Shown in pieces: positions 35,201 through 45,600 of a DNA stretch of 64,000 nt. The notes under the pieces are model-generated. The model worked only from the letters and a program-made list of their open reading frames with translations, was not told the origin of the DNA and did no database searches. The translations under genes and the position numbers were made by a program. Within the stretch, counting starts at the first letter, position 1; each line of letters starts with the position of its first letter. Origin of the DNA: Metridium senile (lineage: Eukaryota; Cnidaria; Anthozoa; Actiniaria; Metridiidae); assembly GCA_949775045.1 (NCBI GenBank), contig OX459110.1, positions 13,932,452 to 13,996,451 on the forward strand, written 5' to 3'.

Positions 35201-36420
35201 ACTGCTATTCCTTTTTCCCTTTCATCATCTTCTTCGTCTTCTTCGTCTTCATCTATTTTATCTTCTATCTCATTATCGGAAGGGATCCTCGCTTGGTCCA
35301 ATAACTGAAGCTCTTTTTTGTAGTCTTCACTATTATCCTGATTGAATTCTGAAGATAAACATTCCATGCAGTTTTATGACATATATCAATTTTTTCATGG
35401 TATGGTATGTTATGGTATATGGTACGGTACGGTACGGTACGGTACGGTACGGTACGGTACGGTACGGTACGGTACGGTACGGTACGGTACGGTACGGTAT
35501 GGTATGGTATGGTAGGATGAAACAGTGGCTTACAAATCTTACTCACCATCGTCAAAAGTGTCATCTCTCTTGAGTGTAGTTCGGCCATTGACCAATAGAC
35601 CTTCTTCAGGGGTGTAGCGAGCTGACGAAAACTCCTGTCCAAGGACGAGAAGGACTAGAAACAATGCATATCTAGTAGCTGTCCTGGTCCTCATGATGAT
35701 GACCGCTGTACAATAAAACAGAAGGTTCATAAGGGCGTAGACACTTGTTAACCAAGATTAATATGCATACATGTGAGTAGTACTCTTGAGTTCTTATGTG
35801 CGCGCGGGTTTCTACTGTATTACATTCTTATAACTCAATCAGCTTCAAAGCAATTTTAATTTTAAGCAATCAAACTTTTATAAATATATTTAGTCATACT
35901 TTGAGTAAGTAGCGAACGAACTATTACTGAACAAGTAGCGAAAGAACCGTTTCAGTAGCGAATTTACTAGTAGCGAAGTGCGAAAGGACTGCATGGTAAA
36001 TATATTGTCAGATAAATGGTGGCGGCCATTTATCAAAGTTGTCTATTCAAAACAAATAGGAAGAATTAACCTTTTTGCTTTTACTCCAACGAAGGGCTAA
36101 AGCTCGAAACGTAAGTAAAGTTAAGTCAACATTTTTTACGGTGTTACAAATTTCATTCTATTACCTATCGTTTATATATCAAACACCGATTTTTCAGTTT
36201 GGTGGTATTGCCGCAGTTGTAACAACTAAACCTTGACATTATTTATCCTGATTTTTAATAGAATACAGTTTGATGCATGAAACGTCTCTTTTAAAATGTT
36301 TATCAACACAACCTAGAAACATATACTGGACCATTTCTTTTACCTTGTTCGCTGCCGCACTCAGTAGTTCGCTTGTTCGTTGATAAATTCTTTGCTGCGA
36401 CTCGATGACTACTGCCTAGC
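29283..36420 (-). CDS. Right paralog: intact 644-aa secreted or membrane protein of unknown family
   Basis: Exons on the minus strand: non-coding 1 (about 36420-36344), 2 (35705-35547, ATG at 35694), 3 (35348-35184), 4 (35047-34856), 5 (34049-33895), 6 (33619-33434), 7 (32362-32152), 8 (31689-31535), 9 (31048-30558), 10 (29514-29283). All have GT-AG borders and matching phases, with no internal stop. The coding sum is 1935 nt. Features in order: signal peptide; acidic run (exon 3); hydrophobic helix WALAILAVQLAFSAASLG followed by a GCCGTH Cys motif (exon 4); helical region with TALTPEI (exon 5); hydrophobic stretch around TWMGYGLIAAS (exon 6); basic region and a hydrophobic segment around GINVIAGVIS running into exon 8; a long helical domain with a few Cys (exon 9); a C-terminal domain with DRCPEPELTP ending in DNNC. 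It resembles no family I can name. The helical hairpin-like hydrophobic segments leave open a membrane-inserting role, which is speculation. Confidence 0.75.
29620..30055. repeat. (ATCATT/ATC)n array, intron 9 of right paralog
   Basis: More than 400 bp of ATCATTATCATC. The long His-Tyr and Met-Ile frames are artefacts. Further ATC-rich sequence continues to 30520. Confidence 0.97.
31060..31485. repeat. 36-bp tandem repeat, intron 8 of right paralog
   Basis: Six near-exact units containing AATGAAAAAGATCACGGTGA and TGATGATTACGATAAC (31250-31475), preceded by degenerate GAT/AAA repeats. Confidence 0.93.
32052..32124 (-). repeat. tRNA-like sequence (SINE head), intron 7 of right paralog
   Basis: The minus strand reads TTAGCTCAGTGGATAGAGC (A box) and GAGTTCAAACCC (B box) at tRNA-like spacing. 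The acceptor stem does not pair well, so a tRNA-derived SINE or tRNA pseudogene fits better than a working tRNA. Confidence 0.55.
33200..33400. repeat. (GATGATAGT)n array, intron 6 of right paralog
   Basis: Near-perfect GATGATGATAGT units. Asp-Ser and Met-Ile frames here are not genes. Confidence 0.93.
34080..34850. repeat. About 128-bp tandem array containing copies of the exon 4 donor, intron 4 of right paralog
   Basis: Six units, each with TACTTAGGTTATTTACTGTC and AAGGCTATCTTGTCTGTTGC. The latter is the reverse complement of the last ~30 nt of exon 4 together with its splice donor (34849-34885). Each unit therefore repeats the exon end, the donor and part of the intron. Confidence 0.85.
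35410..35515. repeat. (GGTAC)n pentanucleotide array, intron 2 of right paralog
   Basis: About 20 units at the place where the left paralog has (AGCAT)n. Confidence 0.95.
36070..36180 (+). repeat. Hammerhead-like dispersed repeat in intron 1 of right paralog
   Basis: CAACGAAGGGCTAAAGCTCG then AAACGTAAG, followed by the shared tail ending ATTTCATTCTATTACCTATC. Confidence 0.55.
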
Positions 36421-36449
36421 TCTGAGCCAAGCCCAAGTCTTTATATAGG
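36344..36449 (-). promoter_or_regulatory. TATA-type core promoter and non-coding exon 1 of right paralog
   Basis: Mirror of the left promoter: CCTATATAAAG on the minus strand (36449-36439), then a first exon ending AACAAG|GTAAAAG at 36344. Confidence 0.6.
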
Positions 36450-36568
36450 GCCGGTCACATAGGAGGACAATGCATGCACGTATACCTCCAATCTCACCGG
36501 GGGTGGTGTGGGGGGTATTCCGGTATTTTTTTTGAGTGAATCACTTAATTGATTAGGTTTTAGCACTG

Positions 36569-36729
36569 ATATATTACGTTTATGCAAAGCAAATAAAAGC
36601 AAAACCATGACAACTTTGTCTTATCTTCAAAAAGTTTTAAGTGTTGACACTAAAAAAAAGAAAAGTTTTTAAGATAAGACAAAGTTGTCATAGAATTGCT
36701 TTTATTCGCTTTGCATAAACGTAATATAT
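36569..36729. mobile_element. Palindromic MITE (perfect-ended hairpin)
   Basis: ATATTACGTTTATGCAAAGC is inverted against GCTTTGCATAAACGTAATAT, and the inner arms (ACAACTTTGTCTTATCTT) also pair. It is about 160 bp and lies in the right arm upstream of the paralog promoter. Confidence 0.8.
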
Positions 36730-37894
36730 TTGCAAAACTTATTTCCCAAATATGAATGCGCATACAGAGAGTTAAACATCAGGTTTTTAAAATTTTACTG
36801 AAATCTAAAATAAAATTCAATCGACTACGTGCTGTACATGGCAAATGGTAAATGGCAAATGTTGATATAACTAACAAAATTGTTTTCGCTTTTCACATTG
36901 CTAATTTACTAATCATTTTGAATCTTGAAAAAAATAATAATATAGTTTTTGAGCGCATTCCAAAGTAGTTTTGACTTTTATAGGTTCATGACCACAAAAA
37001 ATGACTTATACGTTGAAATGATCATTAAATAGCCAATTAGTCTTTGGCTTTTCAAAGGCTAGAATATATGATAACAATAGTAAAATAACTGTTTTGTGAG
37101 AATTTGTCGTAAGATTTGAGTAAAGACATTGCTGGTTATTGTAGTAATTTTATTTCCAACGAATTTAGGGAGCTTATTTTGGAAGCAGATTAGGCAAAAA
37201 GTGCCTTACTCCACCCCTCACAGTTCTAAAACGAGCACGGTGACCTCCCTTTTTTATTTCAGTTTTGAGTTCTACCTATGTCATAGTTTATGTAGAAAAA
37301 GTTTTCAAAAATTCTACCGAAGGAATCCATGAGTCTCGAACTTTCAATAATATTCAAACTGAAAGAAGCAATAAGATTAAGAAAATTAAGGGATGTCAAT
37401 AAAAAGGATTTTGTTATTTTTTGGTTTCATTTTTGCCTCGTGTAAGCGCTGTAAGCGTAAGGGCCGGGAACAATGCATGAATGAACAGGAAAGCTAAAAT
37501 AACTCGCTGCAGACATGAGGAGAATTACATCAACAATGCCGAGAAATGGAGTCGGATGCACGTCCTTGAAATTTTTCACATTTAGAAGCGCTTCATCTTA
37601 TATTTTGATAATAGTAACAATGTGTTAATAATAATAATTTCTAAAGAGTTGTAATAATACCACTTCAATACTGAGACTGATGTCTGTGGCTGAAGCAATT
37701 CATATAAACCGAAATCTTAATGCCTTTGACAATTAGAAAATTCACATAACAAGTAATTTGAAAGTCGATAAAAAATAATAATAATTTAAAATGCATTTAT
37801 AAATTGGTTAAGTTTTGGGGCAGTTTTTGAAAAAATACTATGCAAATAAATCAATTACAGTCAAGTAGTTTGTTTATGAGCGACTGATATATTA

Positions 37895-38089
37895 ATGTAT
37901 CAAATGATAAGAATACAAAAACATATAAACGTCTACCACAGTTTAGTTGTAAACATGCTGTTTGTATGCGTGGTGGTTGCATGCATTAGAACTGATTTCG
38001 TCGACTGCTATGACTATGACAAGCTCACGGCCATGAACGCGTTCATAGTGGCACGGCAGGACCGCATGTCAAAAAGTTCTAGCTCGTAG
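37895..38089 (+). CDS. Possible small secreted peptide ORF
   Basis: 64 codons; from the internal Met at about residue 21 the sequence starts MLFVCVVVACIRTDF, which looks like a signal peptide, and ends in a Ser-rich tail. A canonical AATAAA is about 420 bp downstream (near 38501). There is no family match I recognise, and chance cannot be excluded. Confidence 0.25.
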   Translation: MYQMIRIQKHINVYHSLVVNMLFVCVVVACIRTDFVDCYDYDKLTAMNAFIVARQDRMSKSSSS

Positions 38090-38791
38090 AAACAGTACGG
38101 TCGCACACAGTCATACGAAATGTAATTTGTGACAATCAAGATTGACATAAATTAATATTTTGCCGGCACGGAGTCTATAGTTAGTCCGTGCGTGTAGAGC
38201 GTCTAGTCATATATAGGGTGTTGGCCGTAGTGATAGTCATTCTACGGTCAGCCTCGCGCTGTGTACTTATTTAGCTTAAGTTTTCACTATAATTTATATA
38301 TAGCAGATGCGCGCTTAGATTCTCAATGGAAGACACTGTATTGTTGTTATTTCACCATGTAAACCTTGAAACCCCAAAGGTATGCATTATAGCAATTGTA
38401 GGGGGTTCACGTTCCTATTTTTCCACAAAGTGGTTTTGGGTTTTCGTGACTGGCTATAATGTTTAGATTTTGTTATGATAGATATTATCTTTAAATTCTT
38501 CAATAAAATGTATTATCGTGGGCCAGGCTGACCAACCAGCCCATGCGTCAAGTGTTGTGTGGTGTTATTAACTATATGTAGTGGAGACAAAATAACTGCT
38601 TTATCACGTCGGTACAGCACCATGTTCAGACTTGAATCTATTGCCTTATTAGATTTCCTTTTCTTTTTAGCCTCGAACTATCAGTGGCTTAGACTGTGCA
38701 CAGCCGTCCCCACCCCTCCCCACACAGTCTATCAGTGGCTATATTCCTGACCCTATGTTTTCTCCAAAAGCAAAGTGAAAATACTCGAAAA

Positions 38792-38940
38792 AGGGGCTGT
38801 TTATATGAAGGCGAGTTGATCCCTTCTAACCGGGATAACTCTATTGTTTTGTTTCTCTAGGGGAATGTAAAACAATGGAGTTATCCCAGCTAGCAGGGAC
38901 AACTCGCCTTAATTCATAAGCTTTCATATAAACAGCCCTT
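38792..38940. mobile_element. Palindromic MITE
   Basis: GGGGCTGTTTATATGAAGGC is inverted against TTTCATATAAACAGCCC, with paired inner arms (GGGATAACTC/GAGTTATCCC). Confidence 0.8.
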
Positions 38941-38969
38941 AAGCCTTTTTTACAATTTAGCATCAGTGC

Positions 38970-39030
38970 CCGGCCAGGGGGAGGGGGGGGGGGGGGGAAT
39001 TCCTTTGTCCAAGTGGTAGGTGTGAGCGGC
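38970..39030. repeat. G-tract end of a foldback family (partial copy)
   Basis: A run of G followed by AATTCCTTTGTCCAAGTGGT. The same tract-plus-TCCAAGTGG signature forms the arms of the foldback at 42222-42524. Confidence 0.5.
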
Positions 39031-40261
39031 GCTCCTCTGTTTAAGGTTGAATATCTTTCCTGTCTGTAACTTTACCTATTCTCTTTTTCAATAGCAATCT
39101 TTAAAAAGAATGTTAAAGCCCATTTTATGAATAGATGGCTATATATATGTTAGCCGTTTATTGTATTCTGATTCTTAGTGATTCTTAGTTTTTTTATATA
39201 TATTGAGCTGTATTTTATATTTCTATAATTCTTAATATTCCTAGTTTTTATATATCAATTTTGTACTATATATTTCTATTTTTACTTTAAAAATATTATA
39301 TTTTATATTTCAATTTGTAAATTGAACAGAAGATCCCTTCTGGGGAGTGTCAATGAAGTCTATTGTATTGAACCTTTTACTGGGTTGAACTCTGACGGGT
39401 CAAACTTCAATTACATAAGTCTACTTCCATAAAGCATAAGAAACAGTTCTTTCGATATGTACCTTTAAGTACATTTTTAAAATCGACCAACCATGCTTGA
39501 CAAAGGGCATCCCCCAGGGCATCCGCTAGGGCCCCCATTGTACCAGAGACAATACTTTACTCGCTTATAGAGAGGAGAGGAACGGATCAGGTAGGAGGGA
39601 GAAACAGCAAATATAAACAGGGAGGAGGGAGAAAAAGAGGTAAAAATACAGAGAGGAGGGAGAATCAAAATATAAAGGGAGGAAGAAGGTCGATTTTACC
39701 TGATTAATAGGCCCTTTGCAGGACTTGGTCACGTGCCTAGATACCGCATAGGAACGGGATTGTTGGAGTGCGAAGATATACCTCGCGGGGTAAACAAAAA
39801 TTTAAACACGAAAAACAAAACACTTCACATTTGGAGATTTATTCTTTAATTAGTTTGAAGTTTCAATTCAATTAATCTTATACTTAAAATTCTTCCTCTA
39901 TAAACCTGTTGTCCGTCTTACCTCCTTGAAATGTTGTTTTTGACATGAAAAGCTAGCGTTTAACTTTTTTATGGTTTTCTTTGCCTTTTCTTTTGTGAAC
40001 ATCACGCAAGATAGCGACTTTTCAGGGTTACAAATCGGGGTAATTTTTAGTTTTTCCCGTACGTTTCAAGACTTCTTGGTATTTGAAATTTCAGTATATT
40101 TTTCGATGTTTTTCTGTGACATAAAGAGAATGAAGGAATGAAACACGTGACCATGTCCTGCAAAGGGCCTATTATTCAACTATAATGTCTTATTGGCCTG
40201 ATTGTAATATTATTTGGGCCAATTTTATGCAAACCGCAGATTATTTCTGAAATAAAAGCTA

Positions 40262-41244
40262 TTAAGAGGCTGTCTCGCTAAAAACCACCCACTCGTTTTT
40301 GCTTCAAAAATAGATTTGCCTGAAACTCTGTCGATTGAAAGGGTTTACTAATACTAAAACAAAAATGCATTTAGTTTGGTAAGAAATGATTTCGTTGTTG
40401 AGCTAGAAGCCGTTTAACATTTTTGCCCGTCAGGTGCAGTCGCGACACTTTGAAAACTGAAAATAAGCCATTTTTCGTAGCGCCGTATAATACTTGATTC
40501 GAAGCATAAACCAATAAACTTTATATCAAAGTCTTCTTAAATCACTCATCTTTACAGCTGAGGGGTTTATGTGTGTCTAAATTTATTTTTAAACGAGTTA
40601 TCAAGATTTTAATGACCCCTATTCATCGCTTATTCAAATAGTCTCAAAATGGCCTTATTTCAATGTCTGATTTCTAAATTTCGGGACTTAGTTAACAGTT
40701 TCAACCAATGCAGGTCAAAAGTATGGTATTTCAATTGCACAAATTGTGAAAATCAGATGTACGATTTTTGATTTTCGAAAGTTATGACCGTTTGAAGTAG
40801 CACATGTTCGACTAATTGCGATTTTCTGTCTATTATATAAGACCATTATAGTCGAGCGTTTTTATCACAAATACAACTTACATGCACCAAAAGTAAAGCG
40901 TATTTCCATTGAAAAGCCATTTGTCAGTTCCTCAGACTGCTGAATGCTACCAGTAATCCAGCAAGTAGGTTTATAGACAGTTAGGTCGAGTTGCTTGTTT
41001 GCCGAATTAGATTCGATCTCACAGGTGTTTCTACTTTTACGCTGAATTATGTTGTTCAAACATCTGTTCTAGAATCACTTTCCACGAGAATCGGGTCAAA
41101 GTGTTTCAAAGCTTTGTATTTCGGAAGAGAATCTGACTGTTTTTTTGTTTTAAAAGTAAAAAGTCTTGCCATATTAATCAAGCATGATTAGTCGAGTACA
41201 TTGTTGTTGCTTTCGTAGAGGTTCGCATGTGTGTGAAACCGCTA
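40262..41244 (+). repeat. Left terminal inverted repeat
   Basis: 983 bp, nearly identical to the reverse complement of 47208-48190. Two differences seen: AATCAAGCATG against AATCGAGCATG, and GTCGATTGAA against GTCGACTGAA. It contains mirrored small frames that are artefacts of the repeat. Confidence 0.92.
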
Positions 41245-41266
41245 GTATTTCGCTAGCACACAAGTT

Positions 41267-41400
41267 ACAGTGCGAATCAAAAACCGTAGGCACCTAGAAA
41301 TATTTTAGAAATCGTTTATTGTTCGTTAAACAACTCAGAAACAACTATATCACCGCAAGAAGTTTGAATGATGTGTAGTATGATAAACGTTTTGTACGTG
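41267..41400 (+). mobile_element. Partial ACAGTGCGA MITE next to the left TIR
   Basis: Begins ACAGTGCGAATCAAAAACCG and shares ATGATGTGTAGTATGATAAA with the reverse strand of 16992-17372. The other end is missing. Confidence 0.65.
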
Positions 41401-42221
41401 TATCAAACACAACATGTCTAGACTTTTTTGATAGAAAAAGAACAAGTCAGGCCATCCTCACATTTAATTTTGTTTCCCATTTCCCGCTCGCCCGACCCTG
41501 ATTTTATAAACCGGGAAAAAATAATTATTCCTTATAATTTTTAATTTCTATGCGCTTTTTACAATACTTTATCACATTTTCTTATCACATTTTCTTCTGT
41601 TTGGCTAATCAGTTCGCTTTTTTACTAATGAATAAAAATATTAACATGAAAAGATCAAAATAACACAATGTTATTTCAGTAAATAATAAGTCAATTAATG
41701 AACACAACGTTATTTGTAACATTTTTATCTTTTTTATTTTTGTAATTTTTTTATTTTTTCCAACCGACCCACACACCTATGCGACATTCAAGGTGATGGG
41801 AAACAAAATGAAATGTGAGGCCTGACATTTTCAAAAGAAAATAAAACAACTTTTTTCTCTACCGCAATTGTCATCTCATCAGCGCGTGGCAATGGAAACA
41901 GTGATAAACTGCAACAACTATAAGAAAGAAGTAATTTCTAGAAATTTACTTTCCGTAATGTAAACATTATATTTTTCATTTAAAGCAGCTATAATAAGGT
42001 TATGGCATTATTTAACAAAGAAATAATGTATCAGTTGATACACTTAAGTTTGTAAGGACTGGCTTAGTAACCGTGTTTCATTCTTTGCATGTATATAAAC
42101 TTGCTCAAAAGTTTTAAATAAATGTTTTTTTCTTATTTTGGACAAGTGACCTATACAGGTGACCTATACGGATATTAAAAAATGCCTACAAATTCAGCTT
42201 AAGCAATATTACTGCACACTA

Positions 42222-42524
42222 TGCCCGGGGAAGGAGGGGGGGGGGGGGTGTTACTCCCTTTGTCCAAGTGGGTGATTGGCGTACCTAAATATTTCTTGTG
42301 CGTACCTTTTAGGGTTCTGGCTCAAAAATCACTTACATAACATGATTTCTTACCTGTAAGAGTCATTTTTGCTCTGTTTTGTTGCTTTGTTGGGGTAGAA
42401 ATCGACAAGGCTTTATCAGTTATTTTTATCTGTGCGTACCTTTTAGGGGTCGTTTTCAAAACCTTCCCCGATCACTCCTACCACATGGACAAAGGGAGTA
42501 CCCCCCCCCCCCCCTCCCCCGGGA
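42222..42524. mobile_element. Foldback element with G/C-tract ends
   Basis: CCCGGGGAAGGAGG, a poly-G run, then TACTCCCTTTGTCCAAGTGG is inverted against CCACATGGACAAAGGGAGTA, a poly-C run and CCCCCGGG. It lies just past the transposase stop codon. Confidence 0.75.
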
Positions 42525-42619
42525 CACTATGCTAAACAGATGCATTTGTAGAAACGTGTTAAACTACAGGTCATGTGACCTATGTTTGTGATATAAATTA
42601 ACTCAACAATGGGACGCAT

Positions 42620-45600
42620 TTACATGTTTGCGGTAGATAAAGCGCATTCACAGTCACTTATCATCACCGAAATTTTGTCTATGAGAGTCGGTTTTTTGTC
42701 TCTTGACATGAAAGGGATCTCAAAATGGCTGCAAATTGTTTTAAGCATGGCTACATCAAATTTTTTGAGCGTTTTGCTGTGGTAACGCTCACAGAGGTCA
42801 TACGTGTCGTAGTAAATCGGATGAGAAACGTTAATTTCCTGGTTTATCATCTGAATTAGGTCTTGCCTCTCAGAGTCATCTTGCAAGCATTGGATATCCT
42901 CTTCTTTGTCTTCTGAAAGCCCGACAACGCCCTGATTTTTTCGACGCGTTGCTGCTAGCCGCGAAAAAAAGCTTTGCACTTGGGTCTTTGTCATCCACTC
43001 TGTCCTCGTGAAGAGACGTTGATTACTTTCATCTTTGGCACTGCGTATATCTAATACTACTTGTGTAGGGTCAGCTTTCCTCCCAGTTCTTTCTCCAATA
43101 TCAAAACGTGCTGTTAGATAATCTTTAACCTTTTGTGAGAACCTGACGTTTTTCTTCGGTTTACTTAGGGCCCAACCTTTCTGTAGACTTGAACTCGCGA
43201 CAGTGTACTGCTGGGATGTTTGTGCTTGCTTGTGTGTGTGACTACCTGATGAACAGCTGTTTTTGACACCAGCAGTGTCTACCGATGCGAATTTTAGAGC
43301 CCAGTCTCTTTTAATCTCGTCGTATTGATTCTTTACTTTGATGTTATGTTTGCCAATGTCCAAGTGAAGCTGCAACTGTGCAAATGTTTCAAAACCTTCC
43401 ACACAACCAACCACTGAACACTCAAAAACCGGTGTCTGACTCTTAGTTACTTTGTTCTCCAAATGGCGCTTTACTTCACGCTTCTCTAGAGGACTGTAGA
43501 ATCCTTGTGATTCAGTTGTTTGGAGCACGGTTGAACCCTGGTGGTTGGTGTAGAGTGCGTCGTATGAAATGTACTTTCCTTTACCCATACCGTAAGATTT
43601 CCAAACTCTTACGCCAGACTCTTCATAACTAAAGTTGTGGTAGCAGCTAAAATTCTGTATTTTGTTGATAGTAAGTTCCTTCTTGGATTCATCGACATTG
43701 CTGACTGCTGCCGTTGTTCCCTTCACTGGGTGTTGCATCAATGCGTCTCTCATATCTTTAGCCGTTAGAACATCATGGCCTTCATTGCTGTAAGTACGTA
43801 TAGCGTGTTTCATTGGGCACAGGATACGATCACAAATATCCTTACCAGCTTGTGGTTCTGAGTAATGATAACCTTGAACAGTAACTCCGACCACCTCTCC
43901 AATATCTCTCAAACTTGCAATCAAATCGCTATTATGGTAGCAGCCAGCTTCATCTGACCTTAGATAGACGCTCTGCAGTTGTGGGTTCTTGACTTTTATC
44001 TGCCTGATAAGGTCTTCAATGATTGAGGTAACTGCGTACCAATCTTGAGTGCATTGATCAAATAAGTGGGCGTACGAGATGACTTCGACAGTGCCTGACT
44101 GGTTTCGAGATATTACGCTGCTAATGTGCCAGCTCAGCCCCCTTTTGCCGTACCAGTCACTTTGTTTCTCTCTAAAACGTACCTGTAAAAACTTCATTGC
44201 CCAGTCAATTATAAGAAGACATGAAGTCTGGTCAAGTTCAGTGATGATTTCTTGTTTTGCCGATGCTTGATTTACAGATCTTATGATGTGAGCTTTCCAC
44301 CTGAAGATAGCATCTGAGGCTTTCTCGATGTCATACAACAGGTCATCTTCGTGGTCTTTGTTGTAAAAACGCAACTTTGTGTTCGATTTAACAATCATTT
44401 CGATTTTCTGTAAACAGGATGTGATGTCATCGCACTGAGAACAGCGGAGCACATGTTCTTGTGAACACTTTTCTTGAAAGTCTGGATCGATTGGATCAGA
44501 GAGACTGAATTTACGGCAATGATCAGCACATTGACTTTCAATACCTTGACAATGACTTTGGTATTCAGTTTTAAAATACTTCTTTCCATTAACGAGATAT
44601 TTTTGCAATTCCTCTGCCTCGTACTTATCCAACCCTATTTGATCCAGTTCATCTACTATTTGGTGAAGTCGCTCGAACCCTGCTGATCCATCTGCTGCTA
44701 TGTTATCCAAACCACTCAGTGACTTTTGTTGAGAGGCTTCCCTGACCTCGAGAATGCGAAAAAGTGTTGCGCGACTTAAAGGTTGAAACTTCTCTTCTTC
44801 ACAGAATTGAAAATACTGTTTGACCATTGTTGATCTAGTAACTTTGCGAATGACATTTGGCATCGCTATTTTCTCGCCGTTACTAAGTGTTAGTTTCCTT
44901 GTACCGAATGCTACATCTTGATAGAAGTAAGGTCGGTTCACAAAGTCAATAAAGTGGTCAAGTTTCGTTTTTGACAAACAAACTCGATTTGAAGAGGACT
45001 TTTCTACCAACAACCCTGGACCACGTTCCTTAGCATGAGCTCTAGCTCGTCGTATTTGCCAATCGGTTAACTTCTCGTATGGCTCATGAATTCGCTGGAG
45101 AGTCTTTGCTGAAAATCGAAATGCATACAAACTGAGAATTTGAGTCTTGACGTTCCTTGTTGTAGCATTAGAATATGCTTGCATCAATGGGACGATGTCT
45201 TCATGATGCCTCTCTTTATCTGGAATAAAACAGGACTGAAATAGCTCTTGCCCAGCCTTTGGGGCTATGACGTCACAAACGAGATTGCAGGCTTCGATGG
45301 CCTTATCAATGCAAACTTCCTTTTCGGCTTCTTTAGTCTCATCCCACGTAGATTTAAGCTGGAACGTCAAGGGAGTAACACGATCAGCCTTGGTTTTTAC
45401 TTCATTTAGTGTCTCCATAGCTGTATTGAAAGCTGATATAGTTGACTCGCTGGAACTTGTTGGCTCTTCGTTGTCTCCTGAGCTGTCACTTTCATGTTCA
45501 GTATTGCACCCCAAAGTCCAATCAGCTGTGTGTGCGGCAGATTTTGTCCGATGTGTTAGAGGTGTTATTTCAGGAGTTGTTGGTAACGCTGCCGCAAGGT

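Larger units (their letters stand above)
25200..37700 (-). repeat. Right arm of the large inverted duplication
   Basis: This is the mirror of the left arm. It lacks the 2.6-kb LINE and the exon-5 foldback element of the left arm. It has gained a 1.39-kb TIR element (27070-28458) and a tandem array in intron 4. The arms flank a single-copy saposin-like gene. Confidence 0.85.
37700..40261. other. Gene-poor region between the duplication and the long transposon
   Basis: Apart from the possible peptide ORF and the MITEs, I see no gene. 39100-39370 looks like the 3' end of a degraded retroelement (AT-rich, ending CTGGGGAGTGTCAATGAAG). 39540-39690 is a purine-rich (GGGAGGAGGGAGAAA)n stretch, and a similar stretch lies on the other side of the transposon at 48255-48340. 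Confidence 0.5.

Noticed and set aside
35265..35642. 125-codon frame with VPYRT repeats
   Set aside because: Runs through the (GGTAC)n array and out of frame with exons 2 and 3.
40865..41191. Two 64-66-codon frames, mirrored at 47261-47587
   Set aside because: They lie wholly in the TIRs and are conserved only because the TIRs are identical; no codon signal or family match.
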